13,135 bases of DNA, taken from assembly GCA_021817645.1 (NCBI GenBank), contig JAKAGH010000049.1, positions 1 to 13,135 of the forward strand, written 5' to 3'. The translations under genes and the position numbers were made by a program. This DNA comes from Deltaproteobacteria bacterium. Lineage in GTDB: Bacteria; Desulfobacterota; Desulfobaccia; Desulfobaccales; 0-14-0-80-60-11. The notes below the pieces were generated by a model. The model saw only the letters and a program-made list of their open reading frames with translations, did no database searches and was not told the origin of the DNA. This document shows, piece by piece, positions 6,005 through 12,657 of the stretch (within the stretch, counting starts at the first letter, position 1; each line of letters starts with the position of its first letter).

Positions 6005-6289
6005 TCAACCAGGGCCGCAGGAGCCGCCCGGGCAACTTGAGGGGGCTTCTCCGGCTGCCTGCACCAGATAACTATTTACGATATTAATCAGGTTTAAAAT
6101 AAACTGGCGCCGGGGCTCGGGGTGCTCCTCCATGACTTCCAACAAGCGGCTGATCAGGGCCAGGACCACCATCCCCGCTTCCGGGGGGGAGATGTTCTCC
6201 TGATTGAAACGCTCCAGGATCTCGTTCACCAAAGGGCGGACCCGTTCGGCCAATTCCAATTCCCGGGAGGGTTCCTCACGTTCGCTCAT
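6005..6289 (-). CDS. Small helical protein with Cys-rich tail, unknown function
   Basis: The ATG at 6289 has AAGGA 7 bases before it and gives 94 residues; an in-frame upstream ATG (6358) lacks such a site. The protein is predicted mostly helical (SRELELAERVRPLVNEILE, then GMVVLALISRLLEVMEEH and RRQFILNLINIVNSYL) and ends in SSCPGGSCGPG, with two Cys that could bind metal or form a disulfide. I do not recognise the family. It lies 41 bp before the CysK/CysRS-like gene on the same strand, so they are probably co-transcribed, and the Cys tail could tie it to sulfur metabolism, but that is inference. Confidence 0.7.
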   Translation of the reverse strand: MSEREEPSRELELAERVRPLVNEILERFNQENISPPEAGMVVLALISRLLEVMEEHPEPRRQFILNLINIVNSYLVQAAGEAPSSCPGGSCGPG

Positions 6290-6382
6290 GTCCAGATCCT
6301 TGTCCGGGGCAGGCCCGCAAATTTGGCTGACCGTACCATATTCGGGGCCTAAATGCAAACCTGAGGCAGGCGGCGTAGTGTC

Positions 6383-6808
6383 CTAATTTGAAATGACAGG
6401 TTGGGATTCGAGAAAAGATTTTAAGAGGTTTTTCAAGGCTGCTTCATCTTTGGTCTGGCATTCCCATATCACAAAAACGCTCCAGCCTTGCTCTTCTAAA
6501 ACGGTTTTATGTTCTGCATCGCGGGATTTGTTTCGCGTTAATTTCTTCTCCCAATATTCAATATTGGTTTTAGGAATGCGCGATCCCCGCTTGCAATCGT
6601 GCCCGTGCCAAAAGCAGCCGTGTAGGAATATAACTTTCCGGCGGCTCGCAAAAACAAGGTCGGGTTTTCCAGGAAGGTCTTTCCGGTGTAAACGATAACG
6701 ATACCCCAATGAATAGACAAGCCGGCGGACAGTCATTTCCGGCCCTGTATTTTTGCTGCGTATGGCGCGCATGTTTGCACTGCGTCGCTGGGCCGAAATC
6801 TTATCCAT
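6383..6808 (-). CDS. vsr: Very short patch repair (Vsr) endonuclease
   Basis: A 141-residue protein that follows E. coli Vsr closely in length and motifs. The catalytic Asp is D50 in LPGKPDLVF. FLHGCFWHGHDC holds the zinc ligands C65, H70 and C72 plus H68, and C117 in VIWEC completes the site. The aromatic wedge region follows as IEYWEKKL. Vsr nicks 5' of T in T:G mismatches that form when 5-methylcytosine deaminates, starting repair back to C:G. Its ATG directly abuts the stop of the HNH gene (no gap), and it is the last gene of the restriction-modification operon. Its presence implies that the neighbouring methyltransferase makes 5-methylcytosine. Confidence 0.93.
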   Translation of the reverse strand: MDKISAQRRSANMRAIRSKNTGPEMTVRRLVYSLGYRYRLHRKDLPGKPDLVFASRRKVIFLHGCFWHGHDCKRGSRIPKTNIEYWEKKLTRNKSRDAEHKTVLEEQGWSVFVIWECQTKDEAALKNLLKSFLESQPVISN

Positions 6809-7813
6809 CTAATTTCTTAAAAATTGCTGGTTTATACGCGTGATTTCTCTTAAGGTCATCACATCCAGTATTGGTTGTTTCCAATGAACCATTCTATGGC
6901 AGTTTGCACATAGGAGCATGAGATCATCAAGATTGGTGACGGTGTTTGGCAGGATTGCTGCTAGTGGAAGGACGTGATGCACTTCGATAAATCCCCTTCC
7001 GCGCTCTCCGTATCTTTCCTCGTAATCAAATGCGCAGTTTTCGCAAAATACCCGGCCATGCTGGTGCTCGAATACCCTGACCTTAGCGGTACGAATTCTG
7101 CGGCTCCTGTCAATGCGGTAGTGAAAAACCAAACGCCGCTCAGTTTCAACGGCTGTAAGATTTGTTATAATAGGAACTTCCGCCGGTTCTTGGGGGTGCT
7201 CTATAAATTCTTCGCTTGGAGCCTCAATTGCTTCGGCCAACTCAGGATGATCTTCGAGCTGCGCGGCGAGTCCGTCCGCAACTCTGCGCAATTCTGCTAA
7301 TGGAACGCCTCCTGCGACAAGCTGTCGATAACGATCAGCAAGGGGTTGGATAGACATAGGCAAGTTTTCTCGAGTCACTAAAGCGGCGATACGGGTAAGC
7401 CGGTCAACAAGGTCTATTTCATTATTGTCGTGCAGCACGCGCAGGCGCTGCGGCGTACAGACCATCCGCTGACCGTCCGCTGGCTCAGCCAGAAATGTAA
7501 TGGAGCTTATCACATAACCCTTGTCTCTTAACGGCAGAATTGCGCCGCCTGGGTCTTGGCGGATCGGGTCTGGCAGGAGAGCTAAGGCGGCTATCAATTG
7601 ATGTACGTTCAAACGCGTTCTGTCATTCGGATACAGGCGTCTAATCCGCGGTTTTCCGTCCTTTATTCTCCCCCATGCATCGGTCGTAATATATGCACCC
7701 GGCACCGAAACTGCATTGACGACAATTTGCCGCTCAAGAAGGACTTCCCGCGGCACATGCTCATATTCACCACGGCCGCCGCTGGGTCGCCACCGTAAGT
7801 CTACTTGAGGCAT
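6809..7813 (-). CDS. HNH restriction endonuclease (partner of the cytosine methyltransferase)
   Basis: A 334-residue protein with a C-terminal HNH nuclease domain: FCENC (C257, C260), RGFIEVHHVLPLA (HH at 279-280), NLDDLMLLCANCHRMVH (C302, C305, H306, H310). The four Cys form the zinc knuckle and the HH/N/H residues form the beta-beta-alpha metal site. The first about 220 residues have no motif I recognise and probably serve DNA recognition (basic patches KPRIRRLYPNDRTRL at 54-68 and later helices). It overlaps the methyltransferase gene by 13 bp and abuts vsr. This context, methyltransferase-nuclease-vsr, is typical of a type II system, so the enzyme is most likely the cognate restriction enzyme. 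A methyl-dependent nuclease (McrA-like) is the main alternative. Confidence 0.85.
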   Translation of the reverse strand: MPQVDLRWRPSGGRGEYEHVPREVLLERQIVVNAVSVPGAYITTDAWGRIKDGKPRIRRLYPNDRTRLNVHQLIAALALLPDPIRQDPGGAILPLRDKGYVISSITFLAEPADGQRMVCTPQRLRVLHDNNEIDLVDRLTRIAALVTRENLPMSIQPLADRYRQLVAGGVPLAELRRVADGLAAQLEDHPELAEAIEAPSEEFIEHPQEPAEVPIITNLTAVETERRLVFHYRIDRSRRIRTAKVRVFEHQHGRVFCENCAFDYEERYGERGRGFIEVHHVLPLAAILPNTVTNLDDLMLLCANCHRMVHWKQPILDVMTLREITRINQQFLRN

Positions 7814-8787
7814 AATCTCTCCTGTCGTAGCGGGGTCTCAGATTCGGTCATTTGCGCGGCCGATTGAAAGTATTGAGCTATGCGGTGCCCAAGCCACTCT
7901 GCAACTGACGGTGTAACGGAATTTCCAACGGCATGATAGCGAAGGCTGTCGTTATCTTCTTTCCCTGGCGCTGGCGCATCAGTCCAATTTTCCGGGAATC
8001 CCTGAATGCGCTCTATCTCTACCGGGACGAACCGCCGCACGCGCCCGTCTGGATACCAGACATAATTCCGGCTCCAGTCCGTTCCGGTATGCCGGGCCGA
8101 TTCGGCATAAATGCAGTGTGCCCGAGCTTTTACGAGCGGCCCCGTGCGAGGATTTCCAAGGATTGTCTGAAAGAGGCTGGGAGGTTTCTTCCCATCTGGT
8201 CTACTCGGCGCAGAATCCCCATTGCCGCATTCTGGCTCAAAAAGTATTTGTCCGGCACCGGCTGGGTCTCTATGTACGGCAGCAACGTACACTCGCTTGC
8301 GTGACTGGGGGACTCCGAAATATTGGCTGTTAAACACTCGCCACGCCACACCATACCCGAACTCATCCAGCGTCTTGAGTATGATGGCGAAGTCTCTTCC
8401 TCGGTGGCTAGTGAGAAGGCCGTGCACGTTTTCGAGTATAACAACCTTCGGGCTACACGCACGCACCAATGCCGCGAAATCGTGGAAGAGTCCTGATTGA
8501 GTTCCCCTAAGGCCGGAGCGCGGACCCATTCGAGCAAGCGATAAATCTTGGCAAGGAAAGCCGGCGGTCCAGATTTCGGCATGCGGGATATCTCTTGGGT
8601 CAACATGTCTAATGTCCTCCTTAAGCGGCACGTCAGGCCAATGGCTACTTAGCACCCGCCGACAAAATTCTTTCTTTTCGCATAGGAAAACGGTTTTCAG
8701 GTTCGCCCGCTCAAAGCCGAGGTCAAACCCCCCTATACCCGAAAAAAATGAAGCATGGGAAAACTGTTCCGCTAAGCGGTCTTTCAT
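7801..8787 (-). CDS. DNA (cytosine-5-)-methyltransferase of a type II restriction system
   Basis: A 328-residue C5 methyltransferase with the conserved motifs in order: I, FFSGIGGFDLGFE (14-26); IV, GFPCQDLS with catalytic C79; VI, ENV (119-121); VIII, QSRKRVYVAA (161-170); IX, RRFVPVEIERIQGFPE (251-266); X, HAVGNSVTP (285-293). The variable target-recognition segment between VIII and IX is short (about 80 residues), as in single-specificity type II enzymes. It transfers methyl groups from S-adenosylmethionine to cytosine C5 and would shield host sites from the HNH enzyme. The ATG overlaps a TAA stop of the small upstream frame (TAATG) and is preceded by a run of seven G, GGGGGGGTA-ATG, that can act as its ribosome binding site. 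Confidence 0.95.
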   Translation of the reverse strand: MKDRLAEQFSHASFFSGIGGFDLGFERANLKTVFLCEKKEFCRRVLSSHWPDVPLKEDIRHVDPRDIPHAEIWTAGFPCQDLSLARMGPRSGLRGTQSGLFHDFAALVRACSPKVVILENVHGLLTSHRGRDFAIILKTLDEFGYGVAWRVFNSQYFGVPQSRKRVYVAAVHRDPAGAGQILFEPECGNGDSAPSRPDGKKPPSLFQTILGNPRTGPLVKARAHCIYAESARHTGTDWSRNYVWYPDGRVRRFVPVEIERIQGFPENWTDAPAPGKEDNDSLRYHAVGNSVTPSVAEWLGHRIAQYFQSAAQMTESETPLRQERLCLK

Positions 8788-8964
8788 TACCCCCCCTTTT
8801 TCGCCCTAAGATCATAGACGATAGAAGCCCTGACAGCCTTCTCTGGGGAATCCACAGGCGGAATATGGAGAAATGCATAATACCGCCGTTTTGTGCTTCA
8901 GGTCCAGCAGTTTGTAGTAGACGCCACGAAGCTTTTTTTCGCTTTCGTTCTCGGTGAAATTCAT
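8787..8964 (-). pseudogene. Small gene between regulator and methyltransferase, apparently frameshifted
   Basis: The ATG at 8964 overlaps the TGA of the regulator gene (ATGA). As sequenced, the frame reads MNFTENESEKKLRGVYYKLL and ends after 50 residues at 8812-8814, with an odd Cys-rich finish (VLCISPYSACGF). If one A is removed from the A-run at 8889-8892, the frame continues as RRYYAFLHIPPVDSPEKAV..YDLRAKKGG to a TAA at 8787-8789 that overlaps the methyltransferase ATG, giving 58 residues. The exact fit at both ends supports one small coupled gene with a one-base shift. KLRGVYY also recalls the KLRGxYYTP start of N6-adenine methyltransferases, so a chopped methyltransferase 5' end is the alternative. 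The family is not recognised. Confidence 0.5.
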
Positions 8965-9149
8965 TGATTTGGCTCCTTCTTGGAAAAACCGAAAAGGCTC
9001 GGCTGCTGCTTTGACCGAATATATTCTTCAGCCATTAAAATGAACCACTCTTTTAGCGATTTGTGCTCAAGCACCAGCGCTGAGTAAAGCTTTCGCTTCA
9101 GTTCTGGGTTCACTTCCAACACTACCCTACCTGATTCGCTGATAGCCAT
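8961..9149 (-). CDS. Small ribbon-helix-helix-like protein, possible operon regulator
   Basis: A 62-residue protein: MAISESGRVVLEVNPELKRK, then LYSALVLEHKSLKEWFILMAEEYI and a charged tail. A short beta strand (GRVVLEV) followed by two helices separated by a KSLKEW turn matches the size and pattern of CopG/Arc-type ribbon-helix-helix proteins, which dimerise and bind palindromic operators. It is the first gene of the restriction-modification operon, overlapping the next frame by 4 bases, and it lies 10 bases from a perfect 14-bp AT palindrome. A role as autoregulator of the operon is therefore likely but inferred; an orphan antitoxin is an alternative. Confidence 0.7.
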   Translation of the reverse strand: MAISESGRVVLEVNPELKRKLYSALVLEHKSLKEWFILMAEEYIRSKQQPSLFGFSKKEPNQ

Positions 9150-9159
9150 GAAGTTACCA

Positions 9160-9173
9160 ATATAATATTATAT
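9160..9173. promoter_or_regulatory. 14-bp palindrome / -10 region upstream of the restriction operon
   Basis: ATATAATATTATAT is a perfect palindrome 10 bases upstream of the regulator's ATG. It contains TATAAT on the minus strand (9172-9167), which could be a -10 box, though no good -35 box is seen at the right spacing and the leader would be very short. A repressor bound here would block transcription, the layout used by autoregulated ribbon-helix-helix proteins. Confidence 0.5.
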
Positions 9174-9418
9174 ATGTAATACGATGATAATGACATTCCC
9201 CAATATATGCAAGCTTTTTTGCTTGGCGTGTTTACCGATTAGTCCATTTGTTTTCTTCGCAAAAATTTCGATCTCCTCCTCTGGATCTCCGGGCTAATTT
9301 AGGATTTTATACCGATATCATTTCCCCCCTGGAAAAAAATTTGTTTAAAACCGCATACGGGGTTAATCTTTCTTAAATCTTTCTTTAACACCGGTCGATA
9401 ATAAACACAGGAGTGGTT
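9174..9418. other. AT-rich divergent intergenic region
   Basis: No gene is seen. The stretch lies between the restriction operon (minus) and the thymidylyltransferase gene (plus) and should hold the promoter of the latter, but I cannot place -35/-10 boxes with confidence. A short inverted repeat, CAAGC (9210-9214) and GCTTG (9221-9225), is present. CAGGAG at 9408-9413 is the ribosome binding site of the plus-strand gene. Confidence 0.5.
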
Positions 9419-10483
9419 ATGAAAGGCTTGATCTTGAGCGGCGGCAAAGGCACCCGCTTGCGTCCCCTGACCCATACCGGGGCCAAGCAGCTGGTACCTG
9501 TCGCCAATAAACCTATTCTTCATTATGTCATTGAAAATATGGCCAAAGCCGGGCTCCGGGACCTGGGCGTGATCATCAGCCCCGAGACCGGGGAGTCCAT
9601 TAAAGAGGAGGTGGGGGACGGGTCCCGGTGGGGGGTGGAACTCACCTATATCCTGCAGGCGGAGCCCGGGGGGCTGGCCCACGCGGTGAAAACCGCGCGG
9701 GGGTTTCTGCAGGACTCCCCCTTTGTCATGTATCTGGGGGACAACCTCATCGGCAGCGGCATCAACCATCTCCTGGACACCTTTCGGCGGGATGACCTGG
9801 ATGCCTTGATCCTGCTCAAGGAAGTGGAGAACCCTTCCCAGTTCGGCATCGCCGAAGTGGACGGCCAGGGGCAGCTGGTGCGGCTGGTGGAAAAACCCAA
9901 GGAGCCGCCCACCAATCTGGCCCTGGTGGGAGTTTACATTTTTTCTCCCAGCATTCACCAGGCCATCGACCGGCTGGCGCCTTCCTGGCGGGGGGAGTTG
10001 GAGATTACCGACGCCATCCAAATGCTCCTGGATGACGGGAAAAAGGTGGGCTGGCAGACCCTGGAAGGCTGGTGGCTGGATACGGGCAAAAAAGACGATC
10101 TGTTGACCGCCAACACCATGGTCCTGGACAGCTGGGGGCAGCGGGAGATTTTGGGGGAGGTGGATGCGACCAGCCAGGTAAGCGGCCGGGTGAGCATCGG
10201 GGCCGGCACCCAGATTATCAACTCCAAAGTCCGGGGGCCGGGAGCCATCGGCGCCCATTGCCTGATTAAAGACAGTTTTATCGGCCCCTTCACCAGCATC
10301 GGCGACCACTCCCGGGTGGAAGGCTCAGTGATTGAACACTCCGTGCTGCTGGCCGGGGTCACAGTCTTTCAGGTGGATCGTCTGGAGGACAGCCTCATCG
10401 GCCGTTACGCCCGGGTATCCCGGCACAACCGCCATCGCTCCCTGCAATTGTTACTGGGTGATGATGCGGTGGTGGAATTCTGA
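9419..10483 (+). CDS. Glucose-1-phosphate thymidylyltransferase, long type
   Basis: The ATG at 9419 is preferred because CAGGAG (9408-9413) ends 5 bases before it; a GTG at 9413 overlaps that site. The 354-residue product starts with the nucleotidyltransferase signature LSGGKGTRLRPLT (6-18), followed by KQLVPVANKP (23-32), the metal-binding GDN (107-109), VEKP (157-160) and GWWLDTG (217-223). About 110 C-terminal residues form a left-handed beta-helix (hexapeptide-like repeats such as VSIGAGTQI, AIGAHCLI, TSIGDHSRV). This is the long RmlA family that makes dTDP-glucose from dTTP and glucose-1-phosphate, the first step towards dTDP-rhamnose and other deoxysugars for surface polysaccharides. 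No other rml gene lies nearby, so it may act in another nucleotide-sugar route. Confidence 0.88.
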   Translation: MKGLILSGGKGTRLRPLTHTGAKQLVPVANKPILHYVIENMAKAGLRDLGVIISPETGESIKEEVGDGSRWGVELTYILQAEPGGLAHAVKTARGFLQDSPFVMYLGDNLIGSGINHLLDTFRRDDLDALILLKEVENPSQFGIAEVDGQGQLVRLVEKPKEPPTNLALVGVYIFSPSIHQAIDRLAPSWRGELEITDAIQMLLDDGKKVGWQTLEGWWLDTGKKDDLLTANTMVLDSWGQREILGEVDATSQVSGRVSIGAGTQIINSKVRGPGAIGAHCLIKDSFIGPFTSIGDHSRVEGSVIEHSVLLAGVTVFQVDRLEDSLIGRYARVSRHNRHRSLQLLLGDDAVVEF

Positions 10484-10503
10484 AACTGCCACAAGGAATT
10501 CTT

Positions 10504-11064
10504 ATGACCAGCACTACCCATATCAAAGTCATCAAGGACATCATCTGCCAGACCCCCTTGATTATTGATCCCGAGCGGGACGGCCGGCGCTTCCAGAATG
10601 CCCTGTCCGGCCTCTCCGACCACAAGCTCGGGAGTTTTTACCGGGGGCTCAATTCGGAGGAACGCCGCCGCTTTCATTATGTAGCCAACGTCTGCCTGGG
10701 ATACGACAGTTGGAGCCAGCTTTACAAGAACCTGGTGGTGACGGCCACCCAGGAGCATATGGTAAACCGCCTGGAAGAGGCCTACGCCAACAAGGCCCAG
10801 GAGCTCAGCCGCCGGGAATCCGACCTGGAGGAGGAACGTCTCAGCCTGGGGGAACAGATCATGGCCCTGGAAGTGGAAAACAAGGCCCTGCTCCGGGAAA
10901 ATTACCAGTTGAGTACAGAGCTCCAGAAAATCCGGGAGGAAAAGGGCCTGCTCGAAGAGCAGAAAAAGCAGATGCACGAGATGGTGGAGCGCTACCGCCG
11001 CCTCATTGCCGACCTGCGGAGCACGCTGGCCAACTCAAGCCCTCCCGCGTCCCAGCAAAATTAA
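10504..11064 (+). CDS. Coiled-coil protein of unknown function
   Basis: A 186-residue protein, 20 bp after the thymidylyltransferase and probably co-transcribed; AAGGA lies 7 bases before the ATG. Residues 1-80 are a compact, apparently globular part (HIKVIKDIICQTPLIIDPE, RRFHYVANVCLGYDSWSQLY). From about 84 to 175 the sequence is a long charged helix rich in Glu, Lys, Arg and Leu with heptad spacing (LSRRESDLEEERLSLGEQI, ALEVENKALLRENYQLS), which predicts a parallel coiled coil. The tail is disordered (SSPPASQQN). There is no signal peptide or membrane segment. I do not recognise the family; its neighbour suggests, weakly, a link to envelope polysaccharide. Confidence 0.75.
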   Translation: MTSTTHIKVIKDIICQTPLIIDPERDGRRFQNALSGLSDHKLGSFYRGLNSEERRRFHYVANVCLGYDSWSQLYKNLVVTATQEHMVNRLEEAYANKAQELSRRESDLEEERLSLGEQIMALEVENKALLRENYQLSTELQKIREEKGLLEEQKKQMHEMVERYRRLIADLRSTLANSSPPASQQN

Positions 11065-11088
11065 GCCCCGCCTGCGGCTGCCGGCTTA
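11062..11088 (+). terminator. Weak terminator-like stem after the coiled-coil gene
   Basis: TAAGCC (11062-11067, including the stop codon) pairs with GGCTTA (11083-11088) around a GC-rich loop. No T-run follows, so intrinsic termination is doubtful. Confidence 0.3.
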
Positions 11089-11319
11089 GCACCCCGTCTT
11101 CCCCTTGAGGGCCAGGCAGCAGCTTTTCAAGAGTTTCCGGCGCTGCCGTAAGTTCAAAAATCCCGGGGCCGCACCCGCGGGCTTCTCTCCACCGCCCCGT
11201 TCTCACGCCATCGGCCGAGTTGCGCCCAAGATTAATTTTTTAAGCAGATAGGCGTTGATTTTTTTAAAAGAAAACCTAATTTACAAATACTATATATAAT
11301 ATTGAATTTGGAGGAATTG
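11089..11319 (+). other. Intergenic region, GC-rich then AT-rich
   Basis: No gene is supported. The first half is GC-rich without clear structure. From about 11230 the sequence becomes AT-rich (TTAATTTTTTAAG, TTTTTTTAAAAG, ACTATATATAATATTG), which suits the promoter of the PAS gene; a TATAAT is at 11295-11300, but no -35 box sits at normal spacing. GGAGG at 11310-11314 is the ribosome binding site. Confidence 0.45.
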
Positions 11320-11901
11320 ATGCAAGGGAATGGCGATACTTATTGCCGAACCATTCTGAATGCCATACCGCTGGCCATATTTGTGGTCGATGAAGATGTG
11401 CGGATACATGATCTGAACAATGCCGCGGCCACGATATTTGGCTTGAACAAGACCGCTGTTTTGCAGCGGCGCGGGGGGGAAGTACTGCAGTGTCTCCACC
11501 GGCATGATGTGCCGGAAGGTTGCGGAAGAGGCGAATACTGCCGGAGTTGTGTGATTCGGAATTCGGTAACGGCCAGCTTACAGGGACAGGATATTACGCG
11601 TAAACGCACCAAGTTTGTCTTGTTGCAGGAAGCTACCAAGAAGGAAGTCGAATTGTTGATCACTGCCAGCCCGCTGGTGATGGATGAGAAACCGTTGGCG
11701 TTACTGATCATTGAGGATATCAGTGAAATAACGACTTTGCGGGATATTATCCCGATTTGCATGAACTGTAAGAAAATTAGAGATGATCAGGAATACTGGC
11801 ATAATGTCGAAACATATTTTAGAGATCATATCGGCGTGGATTTCTCCCATGGAATCTGTCCTTCGTGCCTGCAGAAACTCTATCCTGACTTGGCCAAGTA
11901 G
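11320..11901 (+). CDS. PAS-domain sensor with Cys clusters and C-terminal CxxC output domain
   Basis: The ATG at 11320 follows GGAGG by 5 bases; an in-frame TTG at 11302 lies upstream of that site. The 193-residue protein has a PAS domain (about residues 10-135: ILNAIPLAIFVVDEDVRIHD, NNAAATIFGL, closing with LALLIIEDISEIT). Inside it is a Cys cluster C58, C68, C74, C77 (QCLHRHD.PEGCGRGEYCRSC). The C-terminal 50 residues carry ICMNCKKIRDD (C147, C150) and FSHGICPSCLQKLYPDL (C180, C183), a module seen at the end of many deltaproteobacterial PAS and response-regulator proteins, probably zinc-binding. There is no kinase, cyclase or DNA-binding domain, so the output must be by protein contact. The Cys sets suggest redox or metal sensing. 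It appears cytoplasmic and monocistronic. Confidence 0.82.
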   Translation: MQGNGDTYCRTILNAIPLAIFVVDEDVRIHDLNNAAATIFGLNKTAVLQRRGGEVLQCLHRHDVPEGCGRGEYCRSCVIRNSVTASLQGQDITRKRTKFVLLQEATKKEVELLITASPLVMDEKPLALLIIEDISEITTLRDIIPICMNCKKIRDDQEYWHNVETYFRDHIGVDFSHGICPSCLQKLYPDLAK

Positions 11902-12020
11902 AAAGCTCCCCAAGCGACCGGACCGGCCCAAATTCCTCCCCTTTTTTACCCGCCCTTGACCCCTGCCCCGGGGATGATTACCTAACGTAAAGAATAACTT
12001 GCCTGTTAAAGGAGAATCCC

Positions 12021-12644
12021 ATGGGACAATTGATTGCTTGCGCCACCTCTGAAGGCATACTTTTGGCCAGTGACAGCCGCACCGAGTTTTTTGCACCCGG
12101 CGGTGAAGAAAAATTCCTCACCATCAACCGCCTCATACCTGTCGGCTCCCACGCGGTCCTGGCTTCCGCCGGTGCGGAAGAAGGCCATGAACTCTGCCGG
12201 GATTTTGCCGCTTTTGTTAAAGATGAAGGCCTCAAAGACATCGACGCCTTAAAGGACGCGGCCATGTCCTTCTTCACCGGCCGCTACGATGAAGCCATGC
12301 GCAAGATGTGTGAAAAGTTGCCGGTGGACCCGCTCCACAATATGTATCTGGTGCTGGCGGGATTTGCCGCGGACCAGAAAGAGCATCCCGCCCGCCTCTT
12401 TATCATCTGGAACCGGCCCCAACCCCCCAAAATAGAATTTAACCAGGTGACCAACATCTTTACCCTGCCCCGGCGCATGGGCCTGGAATTCAAGCTGAGC
12501 CAGATGGTCGCTAAAAAAGCGCCCCTGGCCGAAATCGCCGGTGCCGCCAAGGCGGCCATGGAAAAATTAGCCGGCCAGGATGCCTACATCGGCCCGCCTT
12601 TCCACTTCCTCACCATCACCGCCGCAGGGGTGAAGGAGGTGTAA
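12021..12644 (+). CDS. Proteasome-like Ntn-hydrolase fold protein lacking the Thr nucleophile
   Basis: A 207-residue protein that starts like a proteasome beta-type subunit: GILLASDSRTEFF aligns with the GVVLAADxRAT strand, giving D18 and R20 at the positions of the catalytic-site Asp17 and Arg19, K31 in EEKFLTI near Lys33, and AVLASAGAEEG for the SAG loop. In active subunits a Thr precedes the first strand and becomes residue 1; here that position is Gly after Met removal (MGQLIACATSEG), with no propeptide. The protein may be a non-catalytic relative or use another residue. AAAGGAGA is the ribosome binding site. No second subunit or ATPase gene is close by, so a proteasome role is not supported. 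Confidence 0.7.
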   Translation: MGQLIACATSEGILLASDSRTEFFAPGGEEKFLTINRLIPVGSHAVLASAGAEEGHELCRDFAAFVKDEGLKDIDALKDAAMSFFTGRYDEAMRKMCEKLPVDPLHNMYLVLAGFAADQKEHPARLFIIWNRPQPPKIEFNQVTNIFTLPRRMGLEFKLSQMVAKKAPLAEIAGAAKAAMEKLAGQDAYIGPPFHFLTITAAGVKEV

Positions 12645-12657
12645 GCGGTTAGCTTCT

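Noticed and set aside
5964..6035. N-terminal extension of the CysK fusion from a TTG
   Set aside because: It would overlap the preceding gene and adds 24 residues outside the CysK domain; the ATG at 5963 fits the family start.
8748..8957. Plus-strand frame of 69 codons opposite the head of the restriction operon
   Set aside because: It lies antisense to the methyltransferase start and the coupled small gene, and has no ribosome binding site or motif.
9397..9402. GATAAT as a -10 box for the thymidylyltransferase gene
   Set aside because: It is only about 17 bases from the start codon, which would put the transcription start inside the ribosome binding site.
9299..10309. Minus-strand open frame of 336 codons
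   Set aside because: It is antisense to the clearly identified thymidylyltransferase, with Gly/Gln/Pro/His bias and no motif.
10405..10977. Minus-strand open frame of 190 codons
   Set aside because: It is antisense to the coiled-coil gene, and the heptad composition of that gene explains its Leu/Phe-rich run.
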